Below, one piece after another: positions 8,825 to 18,680 of a DNA stretch of 20,964 nt. The DNA is taken from the NCBI GenBank assembly GCA_004151065.3, contig NWUY0300005568.1:29305-50268 (forward strand). Reading direction: 5' to 3'. The stretch is from Larix sibirica. Its lineage: Eukaryota; Streptophyta; Pinopsida; Pinales; Pinaceae. Numbering within the stretch: the first letter of the stretch is position 1; each line of letters begins with the position of its first letter. Under the pieces are notes generated by a model. The model did no database searches. It was not told the DNA's origin and worked only from the letters and a program-made list of their open reading frames with translations. The position numbers were made by a program, and so were the translations under genes.

Positions 8825-9594
8825 TGTTGGCACCCATAAATTTTTGTACAAAATACTAAGAGAAGGACTATTTCTCACTGATAGGCTCCATGAATAGAGG
8901 GTCAAAACCCATCACTATTCACGTCCAGGTTGCTAGAACCAAAATAACACCTCAGTTGAAAAAGAAGAAGTGAGAAAGATGAAGGTTTTGGACACTTTAA
9001 GCCTAAGGAAGATAGCCCAAATAAGCAAAAATGGGTAGAAATGCATATAACCTATGGTCCGAAAGGAAATAAGGTGAAGGATAAGGTGCAGACAAGTTCA
9101 AACCGTTGATCCGAAGCACACAAGAGATATATGGCCCGCAAGTCATCCTTGCATGGTGGAGTTGTGCAAAAAGAACCACAAAAAAGAGGTTGCGAGAGGT
9201 AAACCGCCGAGACAGGTGGCAGCCACAAGAGACCTTGGAAGAGAACTTCGACGGTAAGAAAAAACCACCAAAGAGGTTGTGATACCATTGTAGTGGAGGA
9301 ATGAGATAAAGATGAATGACATGGAGTGCAAAAGCCGGAGATCTGACGGTGCAGAAGATATGTTGTCTTGCTAGCAAAGAGATCCGAGCAGATCAACGGC
9401 TCTTAGCGAGAAAAGGTTAGATCTACGGCTAAATGGATGCAGGAGATGCAAGGATGGTAACATGATGGGCTCCACTTGGGAGAATACCAAAGACTAGGCA
9501 CGTGGATAGCCCCTCGCCGTAGATACATTAAAGTCGAGATCAACGCTACTCGTTGATCCTCGCAAGGTAAAGAAGCATCCCAGATAAGCATGAA
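8825..9594 (+). mobile_element. LTR-like sequence joined to the LINE, partial
   Basis: Copies A and D match up to CTATGGATAG (ending 8824 and 17924) and then differ completely; D continues into the LINE 3' end. The A side begins TGTTGGCACC, and TGTTGG is a common 5' end of plant LTR retrotransposons. The stretch has no long coding frame and carries three related motifs AGATCTGACGG, AGATCAACGGCT and AGATCTACGGCT at 9339, 9390 and 9419, a style often met in plant LTRs. It stops at the gap at 9595, so the second terminus, primer-binding site and target duplication cannot be seen. Alternatives are a chimeric contig or another unclassified repeat. Confidence 0.4.
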
Positions 9595-9596
9595 NN
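9595..9596. other. Undetermined bases: contig join
   Basis: Two n separate the LTR-like end of contig 2 from a contig that starts again in the LINE left flank (9597 equals 1645). No sequence overlap between the two sides is visible. Confidence 0.95.
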
Positions 9597-9719
9597 CCTA
9601 TATATCTACATAAAACAATGCCATAAAAAAGTTTTACTAAACTATTTTTAGATCTAAAGAAAAAAAATCTCGTAAATAAGGGTTATTAAATGATTTTTCT
9701 TCCGAAATAAACATTCTAC
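9597..9719. repeat. Second copy of the LINE left flank
   Basis: Identical to 1645-1767 (offset 7952) and lying outside the LINE, upstream of the target-site duplication. Two independent insertions would not share this flank, so contig 3 is either the same locus again (redundant or allelic contig) or a segmental duplication that included the insertion. Confidence 0.88.
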
Positions 9720-9735
9720 AAGTGCAATTGTTAAG
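9720..9735 (+). repeat. LINE target-site duplication, left copy in contig 3
   Basis: The same AAGTGCAATTGTTAAG as at 1768-1783 and 18247-18262, again directly before CGGAATTCAATG, the LINE 5' end. Confidence 0.85.
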
Positions 9736-10312
9736 CGGAATTCAATGTTTCACCTCTATACATGTTGGATGACCTTTGGCGAAACCCTCGATGGTGAAAC
9801 CCTGGACGACGATACCTTGGACGGTGAGAGGTTGGTGTTGCCTTAGAGCGGCTTCTTGTCGCTGTGTGAGTGCGACTACCCTACCTCTCGACAGGTAATA
9901 TTATGGCTGTCACTCTATTTTGGTTTTTGAGGGTTGGGTCTGGGTCTTATTTTATGCTTTTTTCTAGGGTTCTAGTGTCCACTCTATTGTCCCTGTTCAG
10001 CAAGCTTGGAGTCAGCCATCCGCTCTGGATGGTGAAGTACCAACCAAGATAAAAAGTGGGAAAGTCTTTGTTTATGGTTTGGAACCTTCTTTCTTCGTCT
10101 GTCTTTTCTGGGTACGTTTTTCACTAGTCTTTATGTTTTACTGGCTGTCTTTCCTCGGATTAGAGGCATTTTTAACTGAAACCCTACTTTTGCGGTGGTT
10201 TTCTTGGGGTCTGTCTCTTCTGGTCTTCCTGTTTTCTCGGGTTGAACCTTCGTGTGGGGCGTTGCTTCTAGGGTATGGTTTGTTTTCTTTTCTGGAGACC
10301 AGTGGGTGCTTA
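9736..10312 (+). other. LINE 5' untranslated region, copy C
   Basis: Counterpart of 1784-2360. The first 153 bases equal copy A; from 9889 the pyrimidine-rich half carries about 30-40 substitutions against A by eye, almost all single-base and without indels, ending abruptly at 10261. Confidence 0.6.
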
Positions 10313-11963
10313 ATGAAGACAGCTGGAGGTTGTTCACCGACTCCCCCAGTTCAGGTCAGGGTAAACCCTCTTAATTCTCTATGTTATCTTTACCCCCTTC
10401 GTTCATCCTTTTTGACTGAAAGGGGTCATAATTATGTGACGGGTCACCGTGTTTTTGCACATGCTAATGTCTCTGTTGTTCCCTTATATGCCGTAGAGGG
10501 TTTTGACAATTGTCTTCCAGGCTGCGACGAACACAAATCCAAGGTGAAGAGAATTTTTAAGAATGAGAACGCCCGTAAAGCTAGGTTCAATTGTACCTTA
10601 GGAAAAGACGTCACGGTCGACATGGTTTAGAATTTGGCTTTGAAGGAACTCATTGGTAGGTTGGAATATATCCTCCTTTCTCATTCAGAGGTGGTGGACT
10701 GGATTTTACGTTGCTGGAAACCTTTGATTAACTACGTGCCTAGAGTCATTATACTAGACAACATATGGATTCTTTTTCACTTCCTCATGGAAGACTCCCT
10801 ACAATTGATTTTGTCTAAATTATGGGTGCTTTTCATGGGGTCACTGGTTCTCATGAGATGGCATCCTACTTTTGATCCTTGGAAGGAAAATCTCGTCCGT
10901 CGTCACCTATGCGTCCTTTTTCCAGCTTTTCCCTTGTTTTGTTGGAGCTTTTAGGCCTTTATGGTGGTAGCAAATTCCATTAGGTGTTTTATTCTCATAG
11001 AGGAGAGTACACTCTTGGCTAGTGACCATAAGTGTCCTCGAGTTCTGGTTGAGGTCGAACCTTCGGATAGTCTGCTTGACGAGGTGGAGGTAAGTTGGGA
11101 CTAGGGTGTCTTTATTCAATGACTTGATAACTGGAAGCTCCCCTTTCGGTGCTTCAAATGTCATCAAACTGGACACCTACGACAACATTGTAAAGCTATG
11201 TTTTATTCTAGCTTACAAAGTTTTGGGGAGGTTGCTTCCCGGTTGACCCCTATATGACTGTCTCGTTTCCCACTCCATTCGATGTGGGTTCTTCTTACAA
11301 GTTCATGTGTAAGTTAAGGCTTTTCTTCCATTGCTACTCAAATCCATTTCTTATGATGAATTTTTGTGTTTTCTTAATGAGGTTTTTATCTCTACACCAA
11401 GGGTTTCGAGCTTCTCTACTCCTTTGTTATCCAGAAACCTTATTACCTGCTCCACCTGAGGCTGTTTGCTCTTCACGGAACCGGGTTGATCCTATGGCTA
11501 CTCCCCACCCAGCGGAGGCCTTACCTGTGGATTGTCTGGGATTCAAGATTTCCTCTTCTCCCATCCTTTATGAACTTGATTCGTCTTTCTTTTTGGATCC
11601 TGGGAGGTGCATGTTGACTCTAACTCAGTGAACTTGATTGGGGTTTTTGAGTCATGGCCCCTTGTCGATGTGGAACTTGCAGGTCTTCCTTTACCGCCTT
11701 CTTCTATAGTGGACAAGGTTCCATTACCCATTTTTAGTGGTGTAGACCTGACAAATGTTTCTGATTTCGGTCTTAGTTTTGGCTCCATCCGGTTCACTAA
11801 TGTTACAACTCGCAAGAATTCTATCAAGAAGTTTGATGATTCAAAAGGGAAGTGGGTTAACCCTAGACTTTTGGATATTCCCTTGATCTCCTTGGCCTTG
11901 TCAAGTGGTCAGTTATCTGGGTCTCTTGGAGCATCTATTGACCCCTGTGATGGTGAGAAATGA
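10313..11963 (+). pseudogene. LINE ORF1 (DUF4283 and CCHC knuckle), copy C, broken
   Basis: Identical to copy A ORF1 except for one base at 11437. It therefore has the same DUF4283-like domain (about 10634-10962), the same knuckle (ligands 11150-11191), the same in-frame stops (10628, 10952, 11102, 11120, 11255) and the same frameshift before the Ser/Pro-rich tail. Ends in TGA at 11961-11963, overlapping the ORF2 ATG at 11960. Near-perfect identity of a dead gene while both sides are diverged is unexpected for independent copies. Confidence 0.8.
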
Positions 11964-13364
11964 TCCTTCTATCATTTAATATTAGGGGGATAAGAATCCT
12001 TCCCAAAACGGCGGCCCTTGGAAGGTTGTTGGATTTAGTGAAACCTAATTTGGTTCTCGTGCAAGAAACCATGCACTTGGGGCCAGAGGCATGCGAGTTC
12101 TTTCATTTGATACGCCCCAGTTGGAAGTGTTGTGGTACAAATTCTATTGGTCAGTCTGGTGGATTCGTCACTTCTTGGAACCCCTTACTTGTTGATTTTG
12201 TGGCTTTTAAAACCTGTGTAGGCATTCTGTTAGAAGGTCGTTTCTGTGGGACGGATCAATTCTTCAACATAGTTCATATTTATGGTCTGTATCATGATCA
12301 TCAGCTATTTTGGGATCCTGCATTTGCTTGTTCAACCTTTCAAAATCACGGTCTCATTATTGGAGGGGATCTAACCTCACTTTTTATTCGGATGAGGTTT
12401 GGGGCTCGGGACGTATCGTCAATCGGTTAGCCTCCTGCATCAAATAAAATTTTGATAAGAAGGACCTTATTGACATAGTGTCATCTAGATGGTTCCAACA
12501 TGGAACAATGGCAGGGCTTGAAATTAGGGGGTAGCCAAATGCTTAAATCGCTTTCTGATGCACAAGGATATTGTTGGAAAATGCGGTAGGATCTGTTCTT
12601 GGGGGGAGGCCACTAGAGTGTCTAACCATAAGGCTATTATTCTACAATTTTATTTTTATGCGGAGAAGAGACTGAATTCTTTCAAGTTCAATAGTACCTG
12701 GCTAAAGGATGTGGATTTTTGTGATATGGTTGTGCGAACGTGGATGAACTTGGTTCACTTTGATCACTTATCGAACCTACAGGCTCTCCATAAGAAACTT
12801 GTTGCTCTTCACGATGAGGTGATCTTGTGGGATAGAAGCAAAAGGAAGACCATGTATGCGGAATTGGTTTCTACTGAAGGTATACTGAATTCTCTTGAGG
12901 TTGTGGTTGATGAGGATTTTTTTTCTTCGTCTAGGAAACAGGCTATCCGAGAGCGATTTAAACACAAGGAGATTATTTTAAGTCAACTGGAAAACACTTG
13001 GATATTGAAGAGCCATGCTCTTTGGGTTTCCAAGGGTGACAGCAACACAAATTTCTTTCAACATTATGCGATTCATAGGAGGATTTTGAATTCTATCTGG
13101 GAAGTTTGGGGAAGAGATGGCATTCTGAGAAGTGACAAGGCTTCCATTAAGCTTTCGGTGGAAGAGTATTTTCAGGGTATTTATCATCATAATAGTGTTG
13201 GAAACTTAGAAGCCCAGCTAAGTATTGTAAATCTCTTCCCCTGTTTTTTCACTATAGAGGATAGTATGGAGATTGGGGCTGTTGTTTCCTTCGATGAAAT
13301 AAAGGAGGTTCTTAGATCTTTTTTCAAAGAAAAGAGTCCATGCCTGGACGACTGGACTGTGTAG
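11960..13364 (+). pseudogene. LINE ORF2: endonuclease and linker, copy C
   Basis: The endonuclease frame is open from ATG 11960 for 156 codons and is better kept than in A: LSFNIRG, LVLVQET with the catalytic Glu, GTNSIGQSGGFVTSWN, VHIYG, LIIGGD. It carries the same one-base loss in GD-x-N (Asn codon at 12373 in the next frame) and the same TAA in the following Lys-rich stretch. A private one-base loss near 12474-12490 shifts the frame again. From 12558 the linker is open to TAG 13362-13364, including a Trp and two other codons that are stops in copy A. It includes WVSKGDSNTNFF and VSFDEIKEVLRSFF. Confidence 0.83.
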
Positions 13365-15493
13365 TTCTTCTTACATCTATTTCAGATTTTCATAAATGAG
13401 ATGTTGATCACAGTTGAAGAATCCAGAGTTAAGGCTATTTTTCCTAAGAATCTTAACTCGGCATACCTTACATTGATCCCCAAGACTGATAATCCGATGG
13501 ATTTCACTAAGTTTTGACCCATTTCTCTTTGTAACTTGCTATACAAGTTGATCTCCTAGATTATTTCCATACGGATTAAGACTTTCTTGCATAAGCATAT
13601 ATCCTTGGAGCAGTTTGGATTCCTTTCTAATCGTCAAATTATTGGCGTTGTTGGAGTGGCTCAGGAATATTTACATTCAGTTAAAGTGAATAATTTGCAG
13701 GCTTTTATTCTTAAGTTGAACTTGATCAAGGATTACGATAGGTTGGATTGGTCCTACCTTAGATTGATGCTTATATAGATTGGTATCCCTTTGCTTGTGG
13801 TTTAATGGATTATGGTGTGTATCTTTTCCAGTAGCTATGTGGTTCTTATTAATGGTTCACTTACTAAGTTTCTTTCAAGAAGTAGGGGTATTCGTCAAGG
13901 TTGTCCGCTCTACCCCCTCTTATTCATTCTGGCGATTGAGGGGTTGACCAGACTCATCAATGAAGTGAAGGAGGCATGCACAATTAAAGGTATTAAACTC
14001 ATCCGTTCTCTAGCTTTAACTCACTTGTTGTTCATTGACGCTGTTATGATTTTTGGAGCTGCTAATATGAAGGAATGGTCTTCATATAAGAATATTCTAT
14101 ATGTTTTATGCTTAGCTCCAGGCATGGCTATTATCCCTACTAAGTCCTGCTTCCTTTCAAGTTGTAAAGATTTGTGGTGTGTGCAAAACTTAAAGATTAT
14201 TCTCCCTTTCAAAGTGTAAGACATTGACATTGGATTTTGGTATTTGCATTTTTTCATCAAAGACAACAATTACAGGATTGAACAATGGCGCTGGTTGATC
14301 CAGAGAATCGACATAAGGGTTTCTAAATTCTCTTTTCAATGGCTATCAATTAGGGGGCATTTTGTCTTAGCAAAGTCGGTACTGCAGAGTATTGTGGTTT
14401 TCTGGTTTGGTCTACGGAGAGAGCCCTCTACTATCATCAATATCATTCGGAGCATGATATTCCATTTTTTATGGTCCGATAAACCTCGTGTGAGGAAATT
14501 CCACTTAAAATCTTGGCAGAGTCTGTCTTGCCCTAGATCGAAAGGTGGCTAGGGTTTAAAAAATTTAGATATTTTTAGCTGTTCCATGATAACCAAAAGC
14601 TTATGGAGGGCGTTGGGAGACGGTGGATTGTGGAGTAATGTCATTTGGAAAAAATATCTAAAGAACTTTACTATTCTTTAGTGGATTCATAATCTGGTTC
14701 AAATTCCCCATCAAGCATCTGTTGTGTGGAGAGGTCTTGTTAGCACCTATAATTATATCGGGCCCTAGTTTAAATTGGAGGATAGGGAATGGCCGCAATG
14801 TGTTCATTGGTATTGACCGTTTATTGGGGATGATAATTGTTACTCTTTGTCTACTGCTTTGATTCGGGAGCTTCACGGGAGGAAAATTGTGGTGCTTTCT
14901 CACACTTATCACTATGGTTCTATTTATGAAAAACCACACTGGCTTAGTGAGATGGAATTGGATCTGTCAGTCTTCTTGGCACCGGAGTGGGACAATTTTG
15001 TTGAGGTTTTGTCTTTCGCGGGTATCTCTTTAATCAATTCTACTGAGAGTTTTATTTGGAATGGGCCCAAATCCAATGGTGTTCTTTCTTTAAAAAATAT
15101 CTACAATCTGATTCAAAATGATGTCTCACCGGCACCTGTTCATCAATGGTGGTATTCCAATCTGTTGAAATGGAGATTACCGTATAAACTGATTTTTTTT
15201 TTATGGTTGTGCTTCAAGGATAAAATATTAACTTCGGTAAACTTACAGAAAAGAGGTTTCCATGGGCTCGTTTTTTCTCTTTGTGTCATAGTTTGGATGG
15301 GGATATACACAACCTATTTATCCATTAGTATTTTATCCATCAAATTTGGTTCACGTTAACCATTTGGTTGAATTTTCGGGAGGAATGGACTAGAGACAGT
15401 TTAAGCTCTGTTGTTATTGGATGGTGCCAACGGAAGATTGAGCTATTCACCTTACCATTCTTTATGATGAGTACCATCTAGAGATCTAGGAAT
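13365..15493 (+). pseudogene. LINE ORF2: RT and zf-RVT, copy C
   Basis: RT landmarks: LIPKTDNP, F-stop-PISLCN (the family Arg codon is TGA at 13515), QFGFLSNRQI, motif A KLNLIKDYDRLDW with Asn for the catalytic Asp (13719-13721), SRGIRQGCPL, and motif C FIDA, where the second Asp became Ala at 14040-14042. Stops in the main frame: 13557, 13776, 13803, 14217, 14550, 14679 and 14766. Paired single-base indels near 14768 and 14817 restore the frame for the zf-RVT part (about 14847 onward), which shifts again near 15270. The copy ends at the contig edge before RNase H. Clearly inactive. Confidence 0.84.
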
Positions 15494-15494
15494 A
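15494..15494. other. Undetermined base: contig join
   Basis: A single n joins the end of copy C, just past zf-RVT, to a contig starting back at an RT position (15495 equals 13585). The 1.9 kb on either side cover the same part of the LINE but differ by several percent, so the two contigs are not simple overlaps. Confidence 0.95.
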
Positions 15495-17993
15495 NTCTTG
15501 CATAAGCATATATCCTTGGAGCAGTTTGGGTTCCTTTGTAATTGTTAAATTATTGGCGTTCTTGGAGTGGCTCAGGAATCTTTACATTTAGTTAAAGTGA
15601 ATAATTTGCAGGCTTTTATTCTTAAGCTGAACTTGATCAAGGATTACAATAGGTTGGATTGGTCCTACCTTAGATTGATGCTTATATAGATTGGTCTCCC
15701 TTTGCTTGTGGTTTAATGGATTATGGTGTGTATCTCTTCTAGCAGCTATGTGGTGCTTATTAATGGTTCACTTACTAATTTTTTTTCAGGAAGTAGGGGT
15801 ATCTGTCAAGGTTGTCCGCTCTCCCCCCTCTTATTCATTTTGACGATTGAGGGGTTGAGCAGACTCATCAATGAATCCTAGGAGGCACACATAATGAAAG
15901 GTATTAAACTCATCCGTTCTCTAGCTTTAACTCACTTGTTGTTCATTGACGATGTTATGATTTTTGAAGCCACTAATATGAAGGAATGGTCTTCGTATAA
16001 GAATATTCTAGATGTTTTATGCTTAGCTCCAGGCATGGCTATTATCCCTACTAAGTCCTACTTCCTTTCAAATTGTAAACATTTGTGGTGTGTGGAAAAC
16101 TTAAAGAGTATTCTCCCTTTCAAAGTGTAAGACATTGACATTGGATTTTGGTATTTGCGTTTTTTCATCAAAGACAACAATTACAGGATTGAAGATTGGC
16201 GCTGGTTGATCCAGAGAATCGACATAAGGGTTTCTAACTGCTCTTGTCGATGGCTATCAATCAGGGGGCATTTGGTCTTAGCAAAGTCGGTACTGCAAAG
16301 TATTCTGGTTTTCTGGTTTGGTCTACAGAGAGAGCCCTCTACTATCATCAATATCATTCGCAGCATGATCTTCCATTTTTTATGGTACGATAAACCTCAT
16401 GTGAGGAAATTCCACTTAAAATCTTGGTAGAGTCTGTCCTGGCCTAGATCGAAAGGTGGCTGGGGTTTAAAAAATTTAGATATTTTTAGTTGTTCCATGA
16501 GAACCAAAAGCTTATGGAGGGCGTTGGGATGGTGGATTGTGGAGTAATGTCATTTGGAAAAAAATCTAAATACCTTTACTTTTCTTCAGTGGATTCGTAA
16601 TCTGGTTCAGATTCCCCATCAAGCATCTGTTGTGTGGAGAGGTCTTGTTAACACCTATAATTATATTGGGCCCTGGTTAAATTGGAGGATAGGGAATGGC
16701 CGTGATGTGTTCATTGGTATTGACCCGTTTATTGGGGATGATAATTGTTACTCTCTATCTACTGCTTCGATTCGGGAGCTTCACAGGAGGAAAAATGTGG
16801 TGCTTTCTCACACTTATAACTATGGTTCTATTTATGAAAAACCACACTGGCTTAGTGAGATGGAATTGGATCTGTCGGTATTCTTGGCACCGGAGTGCAA
16901 CAACTATGTTGAGGTTTTGTCTTTCACGGGTATCTCTTTAATTGATTCTATTTATAGTTTTGTTTGGAATGGGCCCGATTCCAATGGTGTTCTTTCTGTA
17001 AAAAGGGTCTACAATCTGATTCAAAATGATGTTTCACTAGCACCTATTCATCAATGGCAGTATTCCAAGCTATGGAAATGGATATTACCATATAAACTAA
17101 ATTTTCTTTTATGGTTGTGCTTCAAGGATAAAATATTAACTTCGGTAAACTTACAGAAAAGAGGTTTCCAGGGGCCTGGTGTTTTCTCTTTGTGTCATAG
17201 TTTTGATGGGGATATACACAATCTATTTATCCATTGTTGTTTTATCTATCAAATTTGGTTCACGTTAACCATTTGGTTGAATTTTTGGGAGGAATGGACT
17301 CAGGACAATTTAAGTTCTATTTTTTATTGGATGGTTCCAGTGGAAGATTGAGCTATTCACCTTACCATTCTTTATGATGAGTACAATCTAGAGATCTAGG
17401 AATAAAATTTTATTTGAGAACACCCCTCCATAGGTGTTTGGTGCTTGCAAAATGATCATTGGAGCTATTGGTGGTAATGCACCAGTTTTGAAAAAGGCTA
17501 AATTCAGAAAAATCATTATTCCAACTATTGGGGAAGGACCTATATGTGTTTTTTTTATGGGGCCCCTTAGCTGGGTATGTGTGGAGTAGGAGCAATCATT
17601 TACTTCAAGAAGAACCATTACATCGAGTTGAAGATGGGTATTGGTAAGGGGAGCAACACCAAAGTGGAACTTCTTGTTTCCCGTTGTCTTATGTGTTTTG
17701 CAGCTTCCAAAGGGATCATCTCACTTAAACTCTTTGGATATTCTGTGGTTATTATAGATTGGATAAACCAAAAGGTCAATATCGATGTTCTCTTGTTGGA
17801 ACCTTGGCTTTGGGAAGTGAAACGCATGACTTATTCCTTCACTCACTTAATTTTCCAGCATGTTTATCATGAGGAAAATTTGGAGGCAGATCGTCTCTCT
17901 AAAGAAGCCATCAACCCTATGGATAGTTTCCTTCACTTTGCGAAATTTTTGGATAGCGTTCTAATTGAACAGGGAACTATGAGGACCTTATGA
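15495..17993 (+). pseudogene. LINE ORF2: RT, zf-RVT and RNase H, copy D
   Basis: RT landmarks: EQFGFL, motif A KLNLIKDYN (Asn for the catalytic Asp at 15630-15632, and a second Asp changed to Asn at 15648), SRGICQGCPLSP, and motif C FIDD intact at 15945-15953. Stops are shared with C or with both other copies (15714 TAA, 16128 TAA, one in LMLI-stop-IG shared with C only), others are private (near 16428). The stretch at 16554-17351 is open and covers zf-RVT, including KLWKWILPYKLNFLLWLCF. The frame then slips and a stop ends it at 17351. RNase H resumes in frame at 17577-17993 (CGVGAIIYF, KVELL, LFGYS, QHVYHEENLEADRLSKEA). The DG motif reads YG after a one-base loss in a T-run (17549-17556), followed by TAG at 17568. 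Confidence 0.86.
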
Positions 17994-18246
17994 AGCCTTT
18001 TTTCCTTTGTGAATGTTTCATCTTATAGCTCTGGTAGACTGTAGAAGGACTGGGATCATAAGTTTTTTTTGTGGAGCAAGTGATCTTAAGCTAAACTTGT
18101 TTTTCCTTCCAAGATGATACATGTTAGAAGACATCGGGCTCTCATGTTGTTTTTTATTGAAAAATATTTTGTTGCTAAACATAAATGCTAATGTAACTTT
18201 GATTTTCTTTTGAAAATAACAGGTTGCATTTTTTTCTCTCTGAAAA
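17994..18246 (+). other. LINE 3' untranslated region, copy D
   Basis: Follows the ORF2 stop at 17991-17993 (TGA in ACCTTATGA). It is T-rich, without coding capacity, and ends in a short A-run before the target-site duplication. No AATAAA signal sits near the end. Because copy A leaves the LINE at 8824 and C ends earlier, no second copy is available to confirm this region. Confidence 0.65.
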
Positions 18247-18262
18247 AAGTGCAATTGTTAAG
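18247..18262 (+). repeat. LINE target-site duplication, right copy
   Basis: AAGTGCAATTGTTAAG follows the A-run that ends copy D and equals 1768-1783 and 9720-9735. The next bases (TTATTTATG) are AT-rich like the left flank and unlike the LINE. Confidence 0.85.
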
Positions 18263-18680
18263 TTATTTATGAAGAATATAGCAGATGTGAAAATCTATAT
18301 TCTCTTTTGAAAGTATTTGTATATTAAGATATAAACATACCTTAAAATACAGTACATGAATAATATAAGAATTATAATGAGCAACCATTGTCACGATAAG
18401 TATTCAATGTCAAAGTTGATTAAGGTGATTGAATACTTGAGTAAACTTGATAAAAAAATAATGATATAAGATTGGAGTTTACTGCATGTAATTAGGAAAT
18501 TAAAATTAAATGTTCCATTAGCAGATAAGTTCCAAAGGTCACATAAGAAAGTTTAATATTACTGGATTAAAAAGTAATCATTTTTATATGACAATGGTGC
18601 ACTAAATCGATCTTTTATTGGTATCATTTGGTGCTTTAGAACCCTTTTAATTGTCTTTAAATTATTTTTTTAAACCCTTA
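18263..18680. other. AT-rich right flank, no gene recognised
   Basis: AT-rich DNA of the same character as the left flank, probably the continuation of the pre-insertion locus. I see no coding frame, RNA gene or clear repeat in it. Confidence 0.6.

Larger units (their letters stand above)
9736..15493 (+). mobile_element. L1-type LINE, copy C (contig 3), inactive, 3' end missing
   Basis: Same element type as copy A, from the exact 5' end to just past the stop that separates zf-RVT from RNase H. It is cut by the contig end at 15493, so RNase H is absent. Compared with A it is identical at 9597-9888, diverged by roughly a tenth at 9889-10261, identical but for one base at 10262-11992, and then differs by several percent with its own stops and indels. 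Confidence 0.88.
15495..18246 (+). mobile_element. L1-type LINE, copy D (contig 4), with true 3' end
   Basis: Begins inside the RT at the contig edge and runs through zf-RVT and RNase H to the LINE 3' end, fixed by the target-site duplication starting at about 18247. It ends in a short A-run after a pyrimidine stretch (TTTTTTTCTCTCTG then A). This is the only copy in the window with its own 3' untranslated region. Confidence 0.87.

Noticed and set aside
5286-8897. TAG read as a sense codon, giving a full-length ORF2 in copy A
   Set aside because: Two of the stops are TAA, copy C has ordinary Trp, Gln and Lys codons where A has TAG, and catalytic residues are lost as well. Pseudogene decay explains it better than a changed code or readthrough.
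9003-9591. Several overlapping minus-strand frames of 62-124 codons
   Set aside because: They lie within the LTR-like stretch, overlap in different frames, show no domain and look like chance openings.
1784-18246. A genuine tandem array of active LINEs
   Set aside because: Every join falls exactly on an undetermined base, the flank and target site are repeated in contig 3, and no copy has an intact ORF2.
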